Origin: Succinivibrio faecicola
Lineage (GTDB): Bacteria; Pseudomonadota; Gammaproteobacteria; Enterobacterales; Succinivibrionaceae
Length of the DNA: 64,000 nucleotides
NCBI RefSeq assembly: GCF_019448115.1
Contig: NZ_JAGFNY010000004.1
Coordinates: forward strand, 22,448-86,447
Direction: 5' to 3'
The position numbers were made by a program, and so were the translations under genes. The notes under the pieces are model-generated. The model was not told where the DNA came from and ran no database searches. It worked only from the letters and a program-made list of their open reading frames with translations. Below, piece after piece: positions 57,035 through 64,000 of this stretch. Each line of letters opens with the position of its first letter. Position 1 is the stretch's first letter.

Positions 57035-57074
57035 TAACTATTAGTATCAGCTTTGATGCATTACAAATCTTAGC

Positions 57075-57494
57075 TTATTTTTTAGGATAAGCTCTTTCGT
57101 ATGGCCAGGTGCTTATTCCGCCTGCGTCAAGAACATAATAATATCCAAGTGAAATCAGCTTGTCTGCAGCTGTTTTGGAACGGCGACCAGATCTGCAGTA
57201 AACAACAACAGGTTTTGATAGATCGGATCCTATTACTTCTTGTGCTGTCTCTTTACTGATTGAGCCTAAAGGAAGAAGTTTTGCTCCCGGTATATAGCCA
57301 GTTTCAAATTCTTCTTTCTCTCTAACGTCAACTAATACAACTTTACCTGTGCCAATAAGAGAATAGGCAGTAGGATGATCAATCTTTGTGTAGCCTGCGT
57401 TGATTGTAAAGGTATTTTCAGCCATTGCATTTCCTATATATGATAAGCCACATATTAATGAGACTACGGCAAGGAATCCTTTAATACGATTCAT
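57075..57494 (-). CDS. Periplasmic single-domain rhodanese
   Basis: Predicted sulfurtransferase of 139 residues with a signal peptide ending near AMA-E at residue 25, so it should act in the periplasm. The rhodanese domain has VVLVDVREKEEFETGYIPGA and the active loop CRSGRRS with Cys100. It is PspE-like in size and location, but there is no psp operon around it. Its ATG follows the hldE stop with no gap, implying translational coupling to LPS-core genes. Substrate unknown. Confidence 0.88.
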   Translation of the reverse strand: MNRIKGFLAVVSLICGLSYIGNAMAENTFTINAGYTKIDHPTAYSLIGTGKVVLVDVREKEEFETGYIPGAKLLPLGSISKETAQEVIGSDLSKPVVVYCRSGRRSKTAADKLISLGYYYVLDAGGISTWPYERAYPKK

Positions 57495-58925
57495 TTACTT
57501 TACCTGTGATTGAATTTTTTTGACGATATTAGTAGTTGAGCATCCATCAACAAATGGAATAATTATTACTTTACCACCATCGGCAAGAACTTCTTTATGT
57601 CCTGCAATCTGTTCAACCTTATAGTCTCCACCTTTGACTAATATGCTTGGTAGAACTCTTGAAATCAGTCTTTGAGGTGTATCTTCCTCAAATGATACAA
57701 CATAGTCAACACAACCTAGTGCTGCAAGAAGCTCCATACGCTCTTCAAGTGGAACGATAGGTCTTGTAGGTCCTTTTAATCTTGAAACTGAAGCATCTGA
57801 ATTAACAGCGATAATAAGTGCATCACCTAATGCTCTTGCCTGCTTTAGATACGTTACATGGCCCTTGTGCAGAATATCAAAGCATCCGTTTGTCATAACA
57901 ACTTTTTTACCCTGTTTTTTCAGATCACTAACTAGTGAAACAAGTTCATTTTCACCTATTAAGCCACACTTCTCATCAGGATTGTTTCTTCCAAGAGCGC
58001 TGTATAATTCAGCAGGAGATACAGTTGAAGTACCAATCTTGCCAACTACAATTCCAGCAGCACAGTTAGCAAGTTCGCATGACTGAACAATATCAAGACC
58101 TGAAGCAAGACATGTTGCTAGTGTACCGATAACTGTATCACCTGCACCTGTAACATCATAAACTTCACGAGCATATGTAGGCAGATGGACAGCTTTCATT
58201 CCTGGTCTTATTAAAGACATGCCATCTTCTGATCTTGTTACAAGGAGCATCTTGAGATTTAGTTCTTCAATAAGAGTTAATGCCTTTTGTTCTAAATCTT
58301 CATCGTTTTTTACTTTTCCAACAACAGCCTCAAATTCAGACATATTTGGGGTAAGTAGAGTAGCACCTGAATACTTTTTGAAATCAGTTCCCTTAGGATC
58401 GATTAAAGTTGGAAGATTATACTTTGATGCAATTTCAATCATTTTACTTACACATGATAAAGATCCTTTACCATAGTCAGAGAAAATAACCACCTTTGTA
58501 TCTTTGATTGAATCTTCGAATGCTCTTAATATCTTATCTTCATCAAGATTTGAGAAAGAATCTTCAAAATCAAGTCTTAAAAGCTGCTGGTTTCTGCTAA
58601 GAACTCTTAGTTTTGTAATTGTTGGATGAGTCTGAGTAAGCACAAAATCAGGAGAAATATGATGTGATCTTACAATTTTCTCAAGGATTTCAGCATTTTT
58701 ATCTTCACCGACAATACCAACAAGATTACAGGGTGCACCTAATGATGAGATATTGATAGCAACGTTTGCTGCACCGCCAGCACGGTCTTCTTTATCAGTA
58801 ACTCTGACTACAGGAACTGGTGCTTCAGGTGATATTCTGCTGCTAGGTCCTTTCCAGTAGCTGTCGAGCATTACATCACCAACAACTGTAACTTTTCCTG
58901 TAAATGATAATGATTGATTTGTCAT
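57495..58925 (-). CDS. hldE: Bifunctional heptose 7-phosphate kinase/heptose 1-phosphate adenylyltransferase
   Basis: Makes ADP-heptose for the LPS inner core. The 476-residue fusion has an N-terminal ribokinase-type domain (about 10-315) with [18 protein letters not shown], the catalytic DVTGAGDT (256-264), and a C-terminal cytidylyltransferase-like domain starting [18 protein letters not shown] with HKGH (353-356). AGGAA lies 7 bases before the ATG. It follows kdsD by 15 bases, so two LPS-core sugar genes are cotranscribed. The middle enzyme GmhB and the final HldD are not in the window. Confidence 0.96.
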   Translation of the reverse strand: MTNQSLSFTGKVTVVGDVMLDSYWKGPSSRISPEAPVPVVRVTDKEDRAGGAANVAINISSLGAPCNLVGIVGEDKNAEILEKIVRSHHISPDFVLTQTHPTITKLRVLSRNQQLLRLDFEDSFSNLDEDKILRAFEDSIKDTKVVIFSDYGKGSLSCVSKMIEIASKYNLPTLIDPKGTDFKKYSGATLLTPNMSEFEAVVGKVKNDEDLEQKALTLIEELNLKMLLVTRSEDGMSLIRPGMKAVHLPTYAREVYDVTGAGDTVIGTLATCLASGLDIVQSCELANCAAGIVVGKIGTSTVSPAELYSALGRNNPDEKCGLIGENELVSLVSDLKKQGKKVVMTNGCFDILHKGHVTYLKQARALGDALIIAVNSDASVSRLKGPTRPIVPLEERMELLAALGCVDYVVSFEEDTPQRLISRVLPSILVKGGDYKVEQIAGHKEVLADGGKVIIIPFVDGCSTTNIVKKIQSQVK

Positions 58926-58940
58926 AGTCTTATTTCCTGA

Positions 58941-59912
58941 TTAAAGAATTCCTGCACGCATGAGATCATGAAGATTAAAAGCACCTATTGGGTGGTTATC
59001 ATCATCTACAACAACAAGAGAGTTAATCTTAAGTTTGTGCATGAGTGCAAGAGCATCTGCTGCAAGATCGTCTGCCTTTACCTTACCTCTAACAGTAGAA
59101 CTCATCAGTTCTTTAATATCTGTATTGATAGTTGCTCCCTTCTCAAGAGAACGTCTCAGGTCACCATCAGTATAAACGCCGGCAAGTTCATTTGAATCAT
59201 TGACAATGCAGATAAAACCAAGAGTTTTTCTTGTCATTTCAAAAAGGGCATCTTTTAGTTTTACATTGTCATGAACAACAGGAATTTCTGTGCCTTTGTG
59301 CATAACATCCTGGCAGTGTACAAGAAGTCTTCTTCCTAAAGCTCCACCTGGATGAGACATTGCAAAGTCACGTTCTGTGAAGCCTCTAGCTTCAATCAGT
59401 GCCACAGCAAGTGCATCACCTATGGCAAGTTCAGCTGTAGAGCTTGATGTTGGAGCAAGATTAAGAGGGCATGCTTCTTTTTCAACATGAGCACTCAATG
59501 TAACATTTGCTGCTTTTCCAAGAGAGGAATCAACATTGCCTACAATAGCAATCAGAGGAATCTCTCTTCTTTTGAGAATAGGGATTAGGATCTTTAATTC
59601 AGAGCCTTCGCCTGAATTTGAAATAGCAATTACACTGTCATCCTTACCAATCATACCAAGATCGCCATGTGCAGCTTCACCTGCCTGAACGAAAAATGAT
59701 TGGGTACCGGTACTAGCCAGAGTGGATGCTATCTTTGATGCAATATGACCTGATTTACCAACACCGGTAAGAATAACCTTTCCTTTGGTGTTCATCATAA
59801 TCTGGCATGCTTTTACAAAGTTTTCATCAATTGCAGGGATTAGATCTAATAAAGCCTGAGCTTCCTGCCTTAAAACTTTTATGCCGGCACTGATACATGA
59901 CTGTGAAAACAT
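58941..59912 (-). CDS. kdsD: D-arabinose 5-phosphate isomerase
   Basis: Converts ribulose 5-phosphate to arabinose 5-phosphate, the first step to Kdo of the LPS core. The 323-residue protein has an N-terminal SIS domain (GVGKSGHIASKIASTLASTGT, SNSGEGSELK) and two C-terminal CBS domains (about 205-323) with GVYTDGDLRR. I chose the ATG at 59912, 7 bases after GGAG; the frame stays open 28 codons upstream but that part is not homologous. GutQ is an alternative name for the same activity, but there is no sorbitol operon here. Confidence 0.94.
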   Translation of the reverse strand: MFSQSCISAGIKVLRQEAQALLDLIPAIDENFVKACQIMMNTKGKVILTGVGKSGHIASKIASTLASTGTQSFFVQAGEAAHGDLGMIGKDDSVIAISNSGEGSELKILIPILKRREIPLIAIVGNVDSSLGKAANVTLSAHVEKEACPLNLAPTSSSTAELAIGDALAVALIEARGFTERDFAMSHPGGALGRRLLVHCQDVMHKGTEIPVVHDNVKLKDALFEMTRKTLGFICIVNDSNELAGVYTDGDLRRSLEKGATINTDIKELMSSTVRGKVKADDLAADALALMHKLKINSLVVVDDDNHPIGAFNLHDLMRAGIL

Positions 59913-60084
59913 TGAATAACTCCTAAAAATAACTGCCCTATATTTTATCAAAACTTTATATATATTGAGGTGGTAAAAGAAAATAATACTTAACAATATG
60001 TTTTAATTTATCTGTAAAGACATTTTGCAAAAACAAAAATTCAGGTTGCATTTAAAATTTTCTGACATATTGTCCTTATCTTGT

Positions 60085-60112
60085 TTTACCTGACATGTAA
60101 GTAAGCTATAAT
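60085..60112 (+). promoter_or_regulatory. Candidate promoter of the sugar-porter gene
   Basis: TTTACC (60085-60090) and a perfect TATAAT (60107-60112), 16 bases apart, lie 33 bases before the ATG of the permease gene. The 233-base spacer must also hold the kdsD promoter on the other strand. Confidence 0.45.
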
Positions 60113-60145
60113 TCAATAAAAAATATCCTATGAGAATACATACAT

Positions 60146-61552
60146 ATGAGACAGAACAGTACTAATAATCAGACTAAGTATCAGGTATATATCTACATTA
60201 TTACAGTTGCAGCGATGTGTACCATATTTGGTTTTAATTTAGGTGCTCTGATTTCAACCAAGCTACGTCTTGTTAATATTTTTATGTTGGAAATCTATGA
60301 CATTGACAGCATGATAAATACATTCTTGTTAGGATCATTTGTAGGTTCTTTTCTCTGCGGCCGACTCATTGCTCAGACAGGAAGACTTCAGTCAATACTA
60401 GGTGCATTTATTATTGGTGTGCTTGGACATAGTACTTCTGCAATGTCTCCAACTTTCAGTACTCTTTTTATATCAGAATTTGCCGTAGGCGCCGCATTTG
60501 GTATATATCTTTTGGCCTCTACATGTTATGTGGTTGAATTAGCACCTTCATCTAGCAGGGGTACGTGCTCAACTCTTATTGGAGTATTTTTCTGTTTTGG
60601 CCTTTTAATCGCATTCTTATTAAGAAATGTAATTGCACGTAGCAATATCGAGGTTGTGTCGTCAGTTATTGTTCTTTGCATTCCTGTTCTTCTTTATGCA
60701 TATGCAAGACTTCCTGAAAGTCCAAGATATCTTTCTTTATCAGAGTCATCAGATAGAGCATTATCAGTTCTGATTAAGCTTAGAAACAAGAATTCAGAAG
60801 CTGCAAGAGAGCTAGCTGCTATCAATGAGTGTGTTCTAGGTGAAGACAGAGGTATCAACCTTTTCTTTAAAAGCTCTGTATACCGTTCTGTTATATGGAT
60901 CCTTTTATCAACAGCACTTTTAATTTTCTTTCAGGGATGTGCAATCATACCTTTGATGACATCTGACCTATGTAAGATTTACAATGCTGCTGTAGGCTCA
61001 CTCATGCCACATGAAAGATATGAACTCAACTATATACTGATAGGCTCTATATTTATCGGTATTCTTCTTGCATCTATTTTAAGTTCATATCTAGTAGACA
61101 AGGTTGGTCATAAGGCTGTAATGCTTGGTGCATGTACGTTTAATGAGGTATTACTGCTGTCATTATTCATTCTTTTATCACTAATGAACAGACAGTTTGG
61201 ACCATATGCATTTGCCTTGATTCTTCTGCTTTTTTCCTTTTCATCTGTAATACTGCTAAATGTATTCATTACAACACTGCTCCCTGAACTTTTACCTTTA
61301 AAAGGAAGAGAATTTGGTTTGTCAGTATGTCTTATTACTTGCTATGCAGCTATCATGCTTTGTATGTATCTATTCTCAAGAATAATGCATAACTTAGGTA
61401 TTCAGTTCATGATTTCCTTCTTTGTTATCATAGGTGCAATTTTGTATGTTGTACTTAAGGTTGTAATACCAGAGACAAAAGATCAGATGTTAGAGCAGAT
61501 GGAGAATACTATATTCAATGAGCGTTCATTAAAGGCTATTGATAAAAAGTAG
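60146..61552 (+). CDS. Sugar-porter-type major facilitator permease
   Basis: Predicted inner-membrane sugar:H+ symporter. The 468-residue protein has about 12 hydrophobic segments, SxxR-type cytoplasmic loops after helix 2 (SFLCGRLIAQTGRLQS), PESPRYLSLS after helix 6 and PETKDQMLEQMEN at the C-terminal end, all hallmarks of the sugar porter family. The loop between helices 6 and 7 is moderately long. The substrate cannot be read from sequence and there is no neighbouring catabolic operon or regulator. ATACAT upstream shows no strong Shine-Dalgarno. Confidence 0.85.
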   Translation: MRQNSTNNQTKYQVYIYIITVAAMCTIFGFNLGALISTKLRLVNIFMLEIYDIDSMINTFLLGSFVGSFLCGRLIAQTGRLQSILGAFIIGVLGHSTSAMSPTFSTLFISEFAVGAAFGIYLLASTCYVVELAPSSSRGTCSTLIGVFFCFGLLIAFLLRNVIARSNIEVVSSVIVLCIPVLLYAYARLPESPRYLSLSESSDRALSVLIKLRNKNSEAARELAAINECVLGEDRGINLFFKSSVYRSVIWILLSTALLIFFQGCAIIPLMTSDLCKIYNAAVGSLMPHERYELNYILIGSIFIGILLASILSSYLVDKVGHKAVMLGACTFNEVLLLSLFILLSLMNRQFGPYAFALILLLFSFSSVILLNVFITTLLPELLPLKGREFGLSVCLITCYAAIMLCMYLFSRIMHNLGIQFMISFFVIIGAILYVVLKVVIPETKDQMLEQMENTIFNERSLKAIDKK

Positions 61553-61698
61553 TTAAGTAACTCAAGTTTTGCGTTTCGTTTTAACTAAAAATCGGCTTGT
61601 AAATGTGGTGCTAGATCGCATTTTTAAGCAATTCTTTCGTTAAGATTGAACTGCAAAACTAGAGTTTCTTATGTACAAAATAAATCAGTGTTACCCAT

Positions 61699-61731
61699 AA
61701 AAAAAAGCTCATACTAAAAACTAGCATGAGC
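61699..61731 (-). terminator. Terminator of tolC
   Basis: On the minus strand GCTCATGCTA (61731-61722) pairs with TAGTATGAGC (61716-61707), one mismatch, followed by eight Ts (61706-61699), 18 bases after the tolC stop. For plus-strand transcripts from the permease the same hairpin has only CTTTATTG after it. Confidence 0.75.
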
Positions 61732-61749
61732 CTTTATTGCTTTAAAATT

Positions 61750-63087
61750 TTATTTTTTTAAAGCTAAGTTAATCTGCTCAACATGCTCTACCTTTAAGTC
61801 ACCCTGTGAATAGAGTAGAGAAAGTCTTGAAACGATATACTGATATCTTGCAGCAGAAGCTTTTTGCATTGCATCATATAGATTTTGAGTTGCATTTAGA
61901 ACATCAGTCATTGTTCTTGTTCCAACATCATAACCTGCGATAGTTGCGTTTAAGGCAGACTGAGCAGAAATTGCTGAATTGCTATATGCCTTTACAGAGC
62001 TGATTGAAGCATTAACATTGTTATAGCTGTTATTTACATTAGCAATAAGCTTTCTATGTGCCATTTCTAAAGATTCTGAAGCCATTAGATACTGAGCCTG
62101 TGCTTTATCAACTTCTGCTGATGTTGCACCTCCGTGGAAAATAGGAATAGTCAGAGTAAGTCCAATTGATTTAGACCAGTCATTTCCATTCTCTAGATTT
62201 GCAGCCGGATTTTCCTTTGTATATGAGGTATATCCAGTAGAAACATTAGCATTAAGATCAAGAGTTGGTTCATGACCAGAACGGGCAAGAGTGATCTGAT
62301 CTTTAGCTATATCCCTTGAGATGATATTCTGCTGAATTGACAGATTGTTTTCTTCTGCTTTCTTTATAAGCTGTACGATAGTATCTGTAACTACAGGAGT
62401 TGAGAATTTTGATGTATCAAGCTCAGCTAGATCCTTTTCACTAAGTGGTCTGCCGATAAGCAATCTTATCTCCTCATAAGAGTTGATAAGATCATTTTCA
62501 GCTACTATCACAGCTGCATTTGATAAATCATATGCTGCCTGAGCTTCCAGCTTGTCAGTTTCTGCGATAAGACCAACCTGAAGTCTTCTGTCTGCTTCAT
62601 CAAGCTGTCTTTTTAATGCAAGATTATTTGCTTTCTGGAACTTAACCTTATCTGCTGCATTTAAAACGTTGAAGTATGCGTTACATACTCTGACAATCAG
62701 ATTCTGCATTGCATCAGCATAAGCAAGATCTTTTACAGTTGCTGTTTTTTCAGCAATAGATCTGTTAGCCCAGTTAGAATGTCTCCATAATGACTGTGAA
62801 AGATTTGCAGTTGCAGCACTCTTCTTGTTGCTAGCTCTGTCTCCAAATTCATTATAGGTACTTGTTCTTGTTTTGGTAATTGAGCCTATAACATCAATTT
62901 GAGGTAATAATGCTGCAGTAGCTTGTGAAAGGTTTGCATGAGCAGCTTGTGCTTCTGCTTTTGCCTGTGAAATAACTGTATCTCTTTGTAGAGCTTCTTT
63001 GTAGATATCCATTAAATCAGCTGCATTTGCACAAAAACTTGCAGATGCAAAAAGTGCTAATGCCAAGGTAGATAATTTAGATTTCAT
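61750..63087 (-). CDS. tolC: TolC-family outer membrane efflux channel
   Basis: Trimeric outer-membrane duct used by type I secretion and drug efflux pumps. The 445-residue protein has a signal peptide ending near ANA-AD (residue 22-23) and two OEP repeats, each with long helices. It has DRRLQVGLIAETDKLEAQAAYD in the first repeat and GYDVGTRTMTDVLNATQNLYDA in the second, the classic TolC signatures. It is slightly shorter than E. coli TolC, lacking its long C-terminal tail. The extended -10 TGATATAAT lies upstream. No inner-membrane pump gene is adjacent. Confidence 0.94.
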   Translation of the reverse strand: MKSKLSTLALALFASASFCANAADLMDIYKEALQRDTVISQAKAEAQAAHANLSQATAALLPQIDVIGSITKTRTSTYNEFGDRASNKKSAATANLSQSLWRHSNWANRSIAEKTATVKDLAYADAMQNLIVRVCNAYFNVLNAADKVKFQKANNLALKRQLDEADRRLQVGLIAETDKLEAQAAYDLSNAAVIVAENDLINSYEEIRLLIGRPLSEKDLAELDTSKFSTPVVTDTIVQLIKKAEENNLSIQQNIISRDIAKDQITLARSGHEPTLDLNANVSTGYTSYTKENPAANLENGNDWSKSIGLTLTIPIFHGGATSAEVDKAQAQYLMASESLEMAHRKLIANVNNSYNNVNASISSVKAYSNSAISAQSALNATIAGYDVGTRTMTDVLNATQNLYDAMQKASAARYQYIVSRLSLLYSQGDLKVEHVEQINLALKK

Positions 63088-63119
63088 TTGTTTACCTCAA
63101 GATATAATTACTTAGCCTA

Positions 63120-63128
63120 ATTATATCA
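63120..63128 (-). promoter_or_regulatory. Candidate extended -10 promoter of tolC
   Basis: On the minus strand TGATATAAT (63128-63120) is a perfect extended -10 (TGn-TATAAT), 33 bases before the tolC start. It varies by one base from the TGATAAAAT seen before four other operons. Confidence 0.45.
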
Positions 63129-63179
63129 AGATGATTACGCTAATTTTATGTTTTACTTTTATATTATTGAGCAAATAAT

Positions 63180-63201
63180 TCATAATTGTCAGTAATTATG
63201 A
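63180..63201. repeat. Inverted repeat in the tolC - 63.2-kb gene spacer
   Basis: TCATAATT (63180-63187) and AATTATGA (63194-63201) form a perfect 8-bp inverted repeat with a GTCAGT spacer, 36 bases upstream of the ATG at 63238 and 93 bases upstream of tolC. Spacing and symmetry fit a dimeric regulator site or a small hairpin; no T-run follows. Confidence 0.4.
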
Positions 63202-63237
63202 GCAATGAATTCTTAAAAGAACAGACAAAGAATAAAA

Positions 63238-63813
63238 ATGGCAGTAAATGAAAAAGATATTTTTGTATCAGTTCCTTCCTATTCTACAAAAAATTTTGAT
63301 ATCAGATTTATAAAACCGGATGATTGTGAAGCACTATTAAAAGTGTACTCAGATAAGATGGCGCAACCTATTTTCAATTCTGATAATTGTCATGGAGACG
63401 ATTTCTGCTATGAAACTATCGATAGAATGAATAGTGCTATGAAGTTCTGGTTTGAATCTTATGAAAAGAGATATTTCGTAAGATATGCGATAGTAGACAG
63501 ACAAACGAATACTGCCATAGGAACTGTTGAGCTATTTACAAGATTTGCAGACGATCATTTTAACAATTGCATAATAATGAGAGCTGATCTTTTAAGCAGA
63601 TATGAAAGGAAAGAATATATAAGAGAGCTTGCACTAATATTCATAGAGCATGCTAAGGAATATTATGAAGGACAAATTATTGCAACAAAGGCAATTAGCA
63701 GTGCAAGAGAAAGGATAGGCGCACTGTTGTCATTAGGTTTTAGAAAATCAGATTATAGTCTTATAGGATTTGATGGAACTGAGTATAAGGAATACTACGA
63801 ATACTATCTGTAA
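63238..63813 (+). CDS. Possible GNAT-family acetyltransferase
   Basis: A 191-residue cytoplasmic protein. The layout RFIKPDDCEALLKVYSD near the start, then AIVDRQTNTAIGTVELF and ELALIFIEHAKEYY, fits a RimJ/RimL-like GNAT fold. The canonical QxxGxG/A acetyl-CoA loop is not clear, so enzymatic activity is uncertain. It is a single gene between tolC (divergent) and the tRNA-Ala genes (convergent). No substrate can be proposed. Confidence 0.55.
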   Translation: MAVNEKDIFVSVPSYSTKNFDIRFIKPDDCEALLKVYSDKMAQPIFNSDNCHGDDFCYETIDRMNSAMKFWFESYEKRYFVRYAIVDRQTNTAIGTVELFTRFADDHFNNCIIMRADLLSRYERKEYIRELALIFIEHAKEYYEGQIIATKAISSARERIGALLSLGFRKSDYSLIGFDGTEYKEYYEYYL

Positions 63814-63836
63814 TAATTGGTTTTGAAATGGGGTGA

Positions 63837-63912
<76 letters not shown>

Positions 63913-63925
63913 GTAAATAATGAGA

Positions 63926-64000
63926 TGGTGGAGGTAAACGGGATCGAACCGATGACCCTCTGCTTGCAAAGCAGATGCTCTCCCAACTGAGCTATACCCC
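63926..64000 (-). tRNA. tRNA-Ala (anticodon TGC), first base outside window
   Basis: Minus-strand tRNA, 13 bases upstream (in transcription order) of tRNA-Ala(GGC). The anticodon stem TCTGC/GCAGA frames the loop TTTGCAA with anticodon TGC, the T loop is GGTTCGATCCC, and CCA is encoded. The visible acceptor strand GGGGTA pairs with TACCTC only if one more G (position 64001) begins the gene. The tandem Ala genes are probably cotranscribed. Confidence 0.95.

Noticed and set aside
59913..59996. Extended N-terminus of kdsD
   Set aside because: 28 extra residues lack KdsD similarity, and the internal ATG has a well-spaced GGAG.

Overview
This 64 kb window looks like a contiguous piece of a gammaproteobacterial chromosome and is densely packed with housekeeping genes. 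I see no prophage, CRISPR array or intact mobile element. The base composition is AT-rich. The lipid A and LPS genes show a Gram-negative outer membrane. The gene order follows E. coli and Pseudomonas blocks: dapD-glnD-map|rpsB-tsf-pyrH-frr...accA, mrcA|aroK-aroB-damX-rpe-gph-trpS, and nudF-cpdA-yqiA-qseBC-parE. Na+-NQR, a strongly expression-biased maltodextrin/glycogen phosphorylase and AT-rich codon use fit an anaerobic, host-associated family such as the Succinivibrionaceae. That family assignment is an inference; only the class is well supported.

Layout: 1-3.9 kb, isoprenoid genes ispA(partial)-dxs, then yajQ and ampG. 4.2-10.1 kb, the complete nqrABCDEF operon for a sodium-pumping NADH:quinone oxidoreductase. 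10.4-12.3 kb, an unrecognised exported protein. 12.4-16.7 kb, map, glnD and dapD on the minus strand. 17.1-33.9 kb, a long plus-strand run: translation factors (rpsB, tsf, pyrH, frr), undecaprenyl and isoprenoid synthesis (uppS, cdsA, dxr), envelope proteolysis and assembly (rseP, bamA, skp), lipid A and fatty acid synthesis (lpxD, fabZ, lpxA, lpxB, accA), rnhB and tilS. 34-38.4 kb, mrcA (PBP1A) followed in the same direction by a solitary adenine-type DNA methyltransferase with an N-terminal helix-turn-helix. 38.9-44.6 kb, aroK-aroB-damX-rpe-gph-trpS, without the dam gene usually found between damX and rpe. 44.7-56.5 kb, a dihydroorotase resembling the Bacteroidetes type, nudF, cpdA, yqiA, a QseBC-type two-component system, parE, a lone flhB, and glgP. 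56.5-57.0 kb, a decayed IS3-type remnant. 57.1-59.9 kb, kdsD-hldE-rhodanese (LPS core sugars). 60.1-63.8 kb, a sugar-porter permease, tolC and a GNAT-like protein. The end holds two tRNA-Ala genes with different anticodons, the last cut by one base.

The window combines envelope biogenesis (isoprenoid carrier, peptidoglycan, lipid A, heptose, Kdo and the BAM/Skp machinery), sodium-based energy conversion and core translation. The points most worth a second look are the mrcA-linked orphan methyltransferase together with the missing dam, a possible pseudoknotted rpsB leader, a structured nqr leader, a recurrent TGATAAAAT extended -10 element, the uncharacterised exported protein at 10.4 kb, the isolated flhB, and the foreign-looking dihydroorotase. 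I found no clearly new multigene system.
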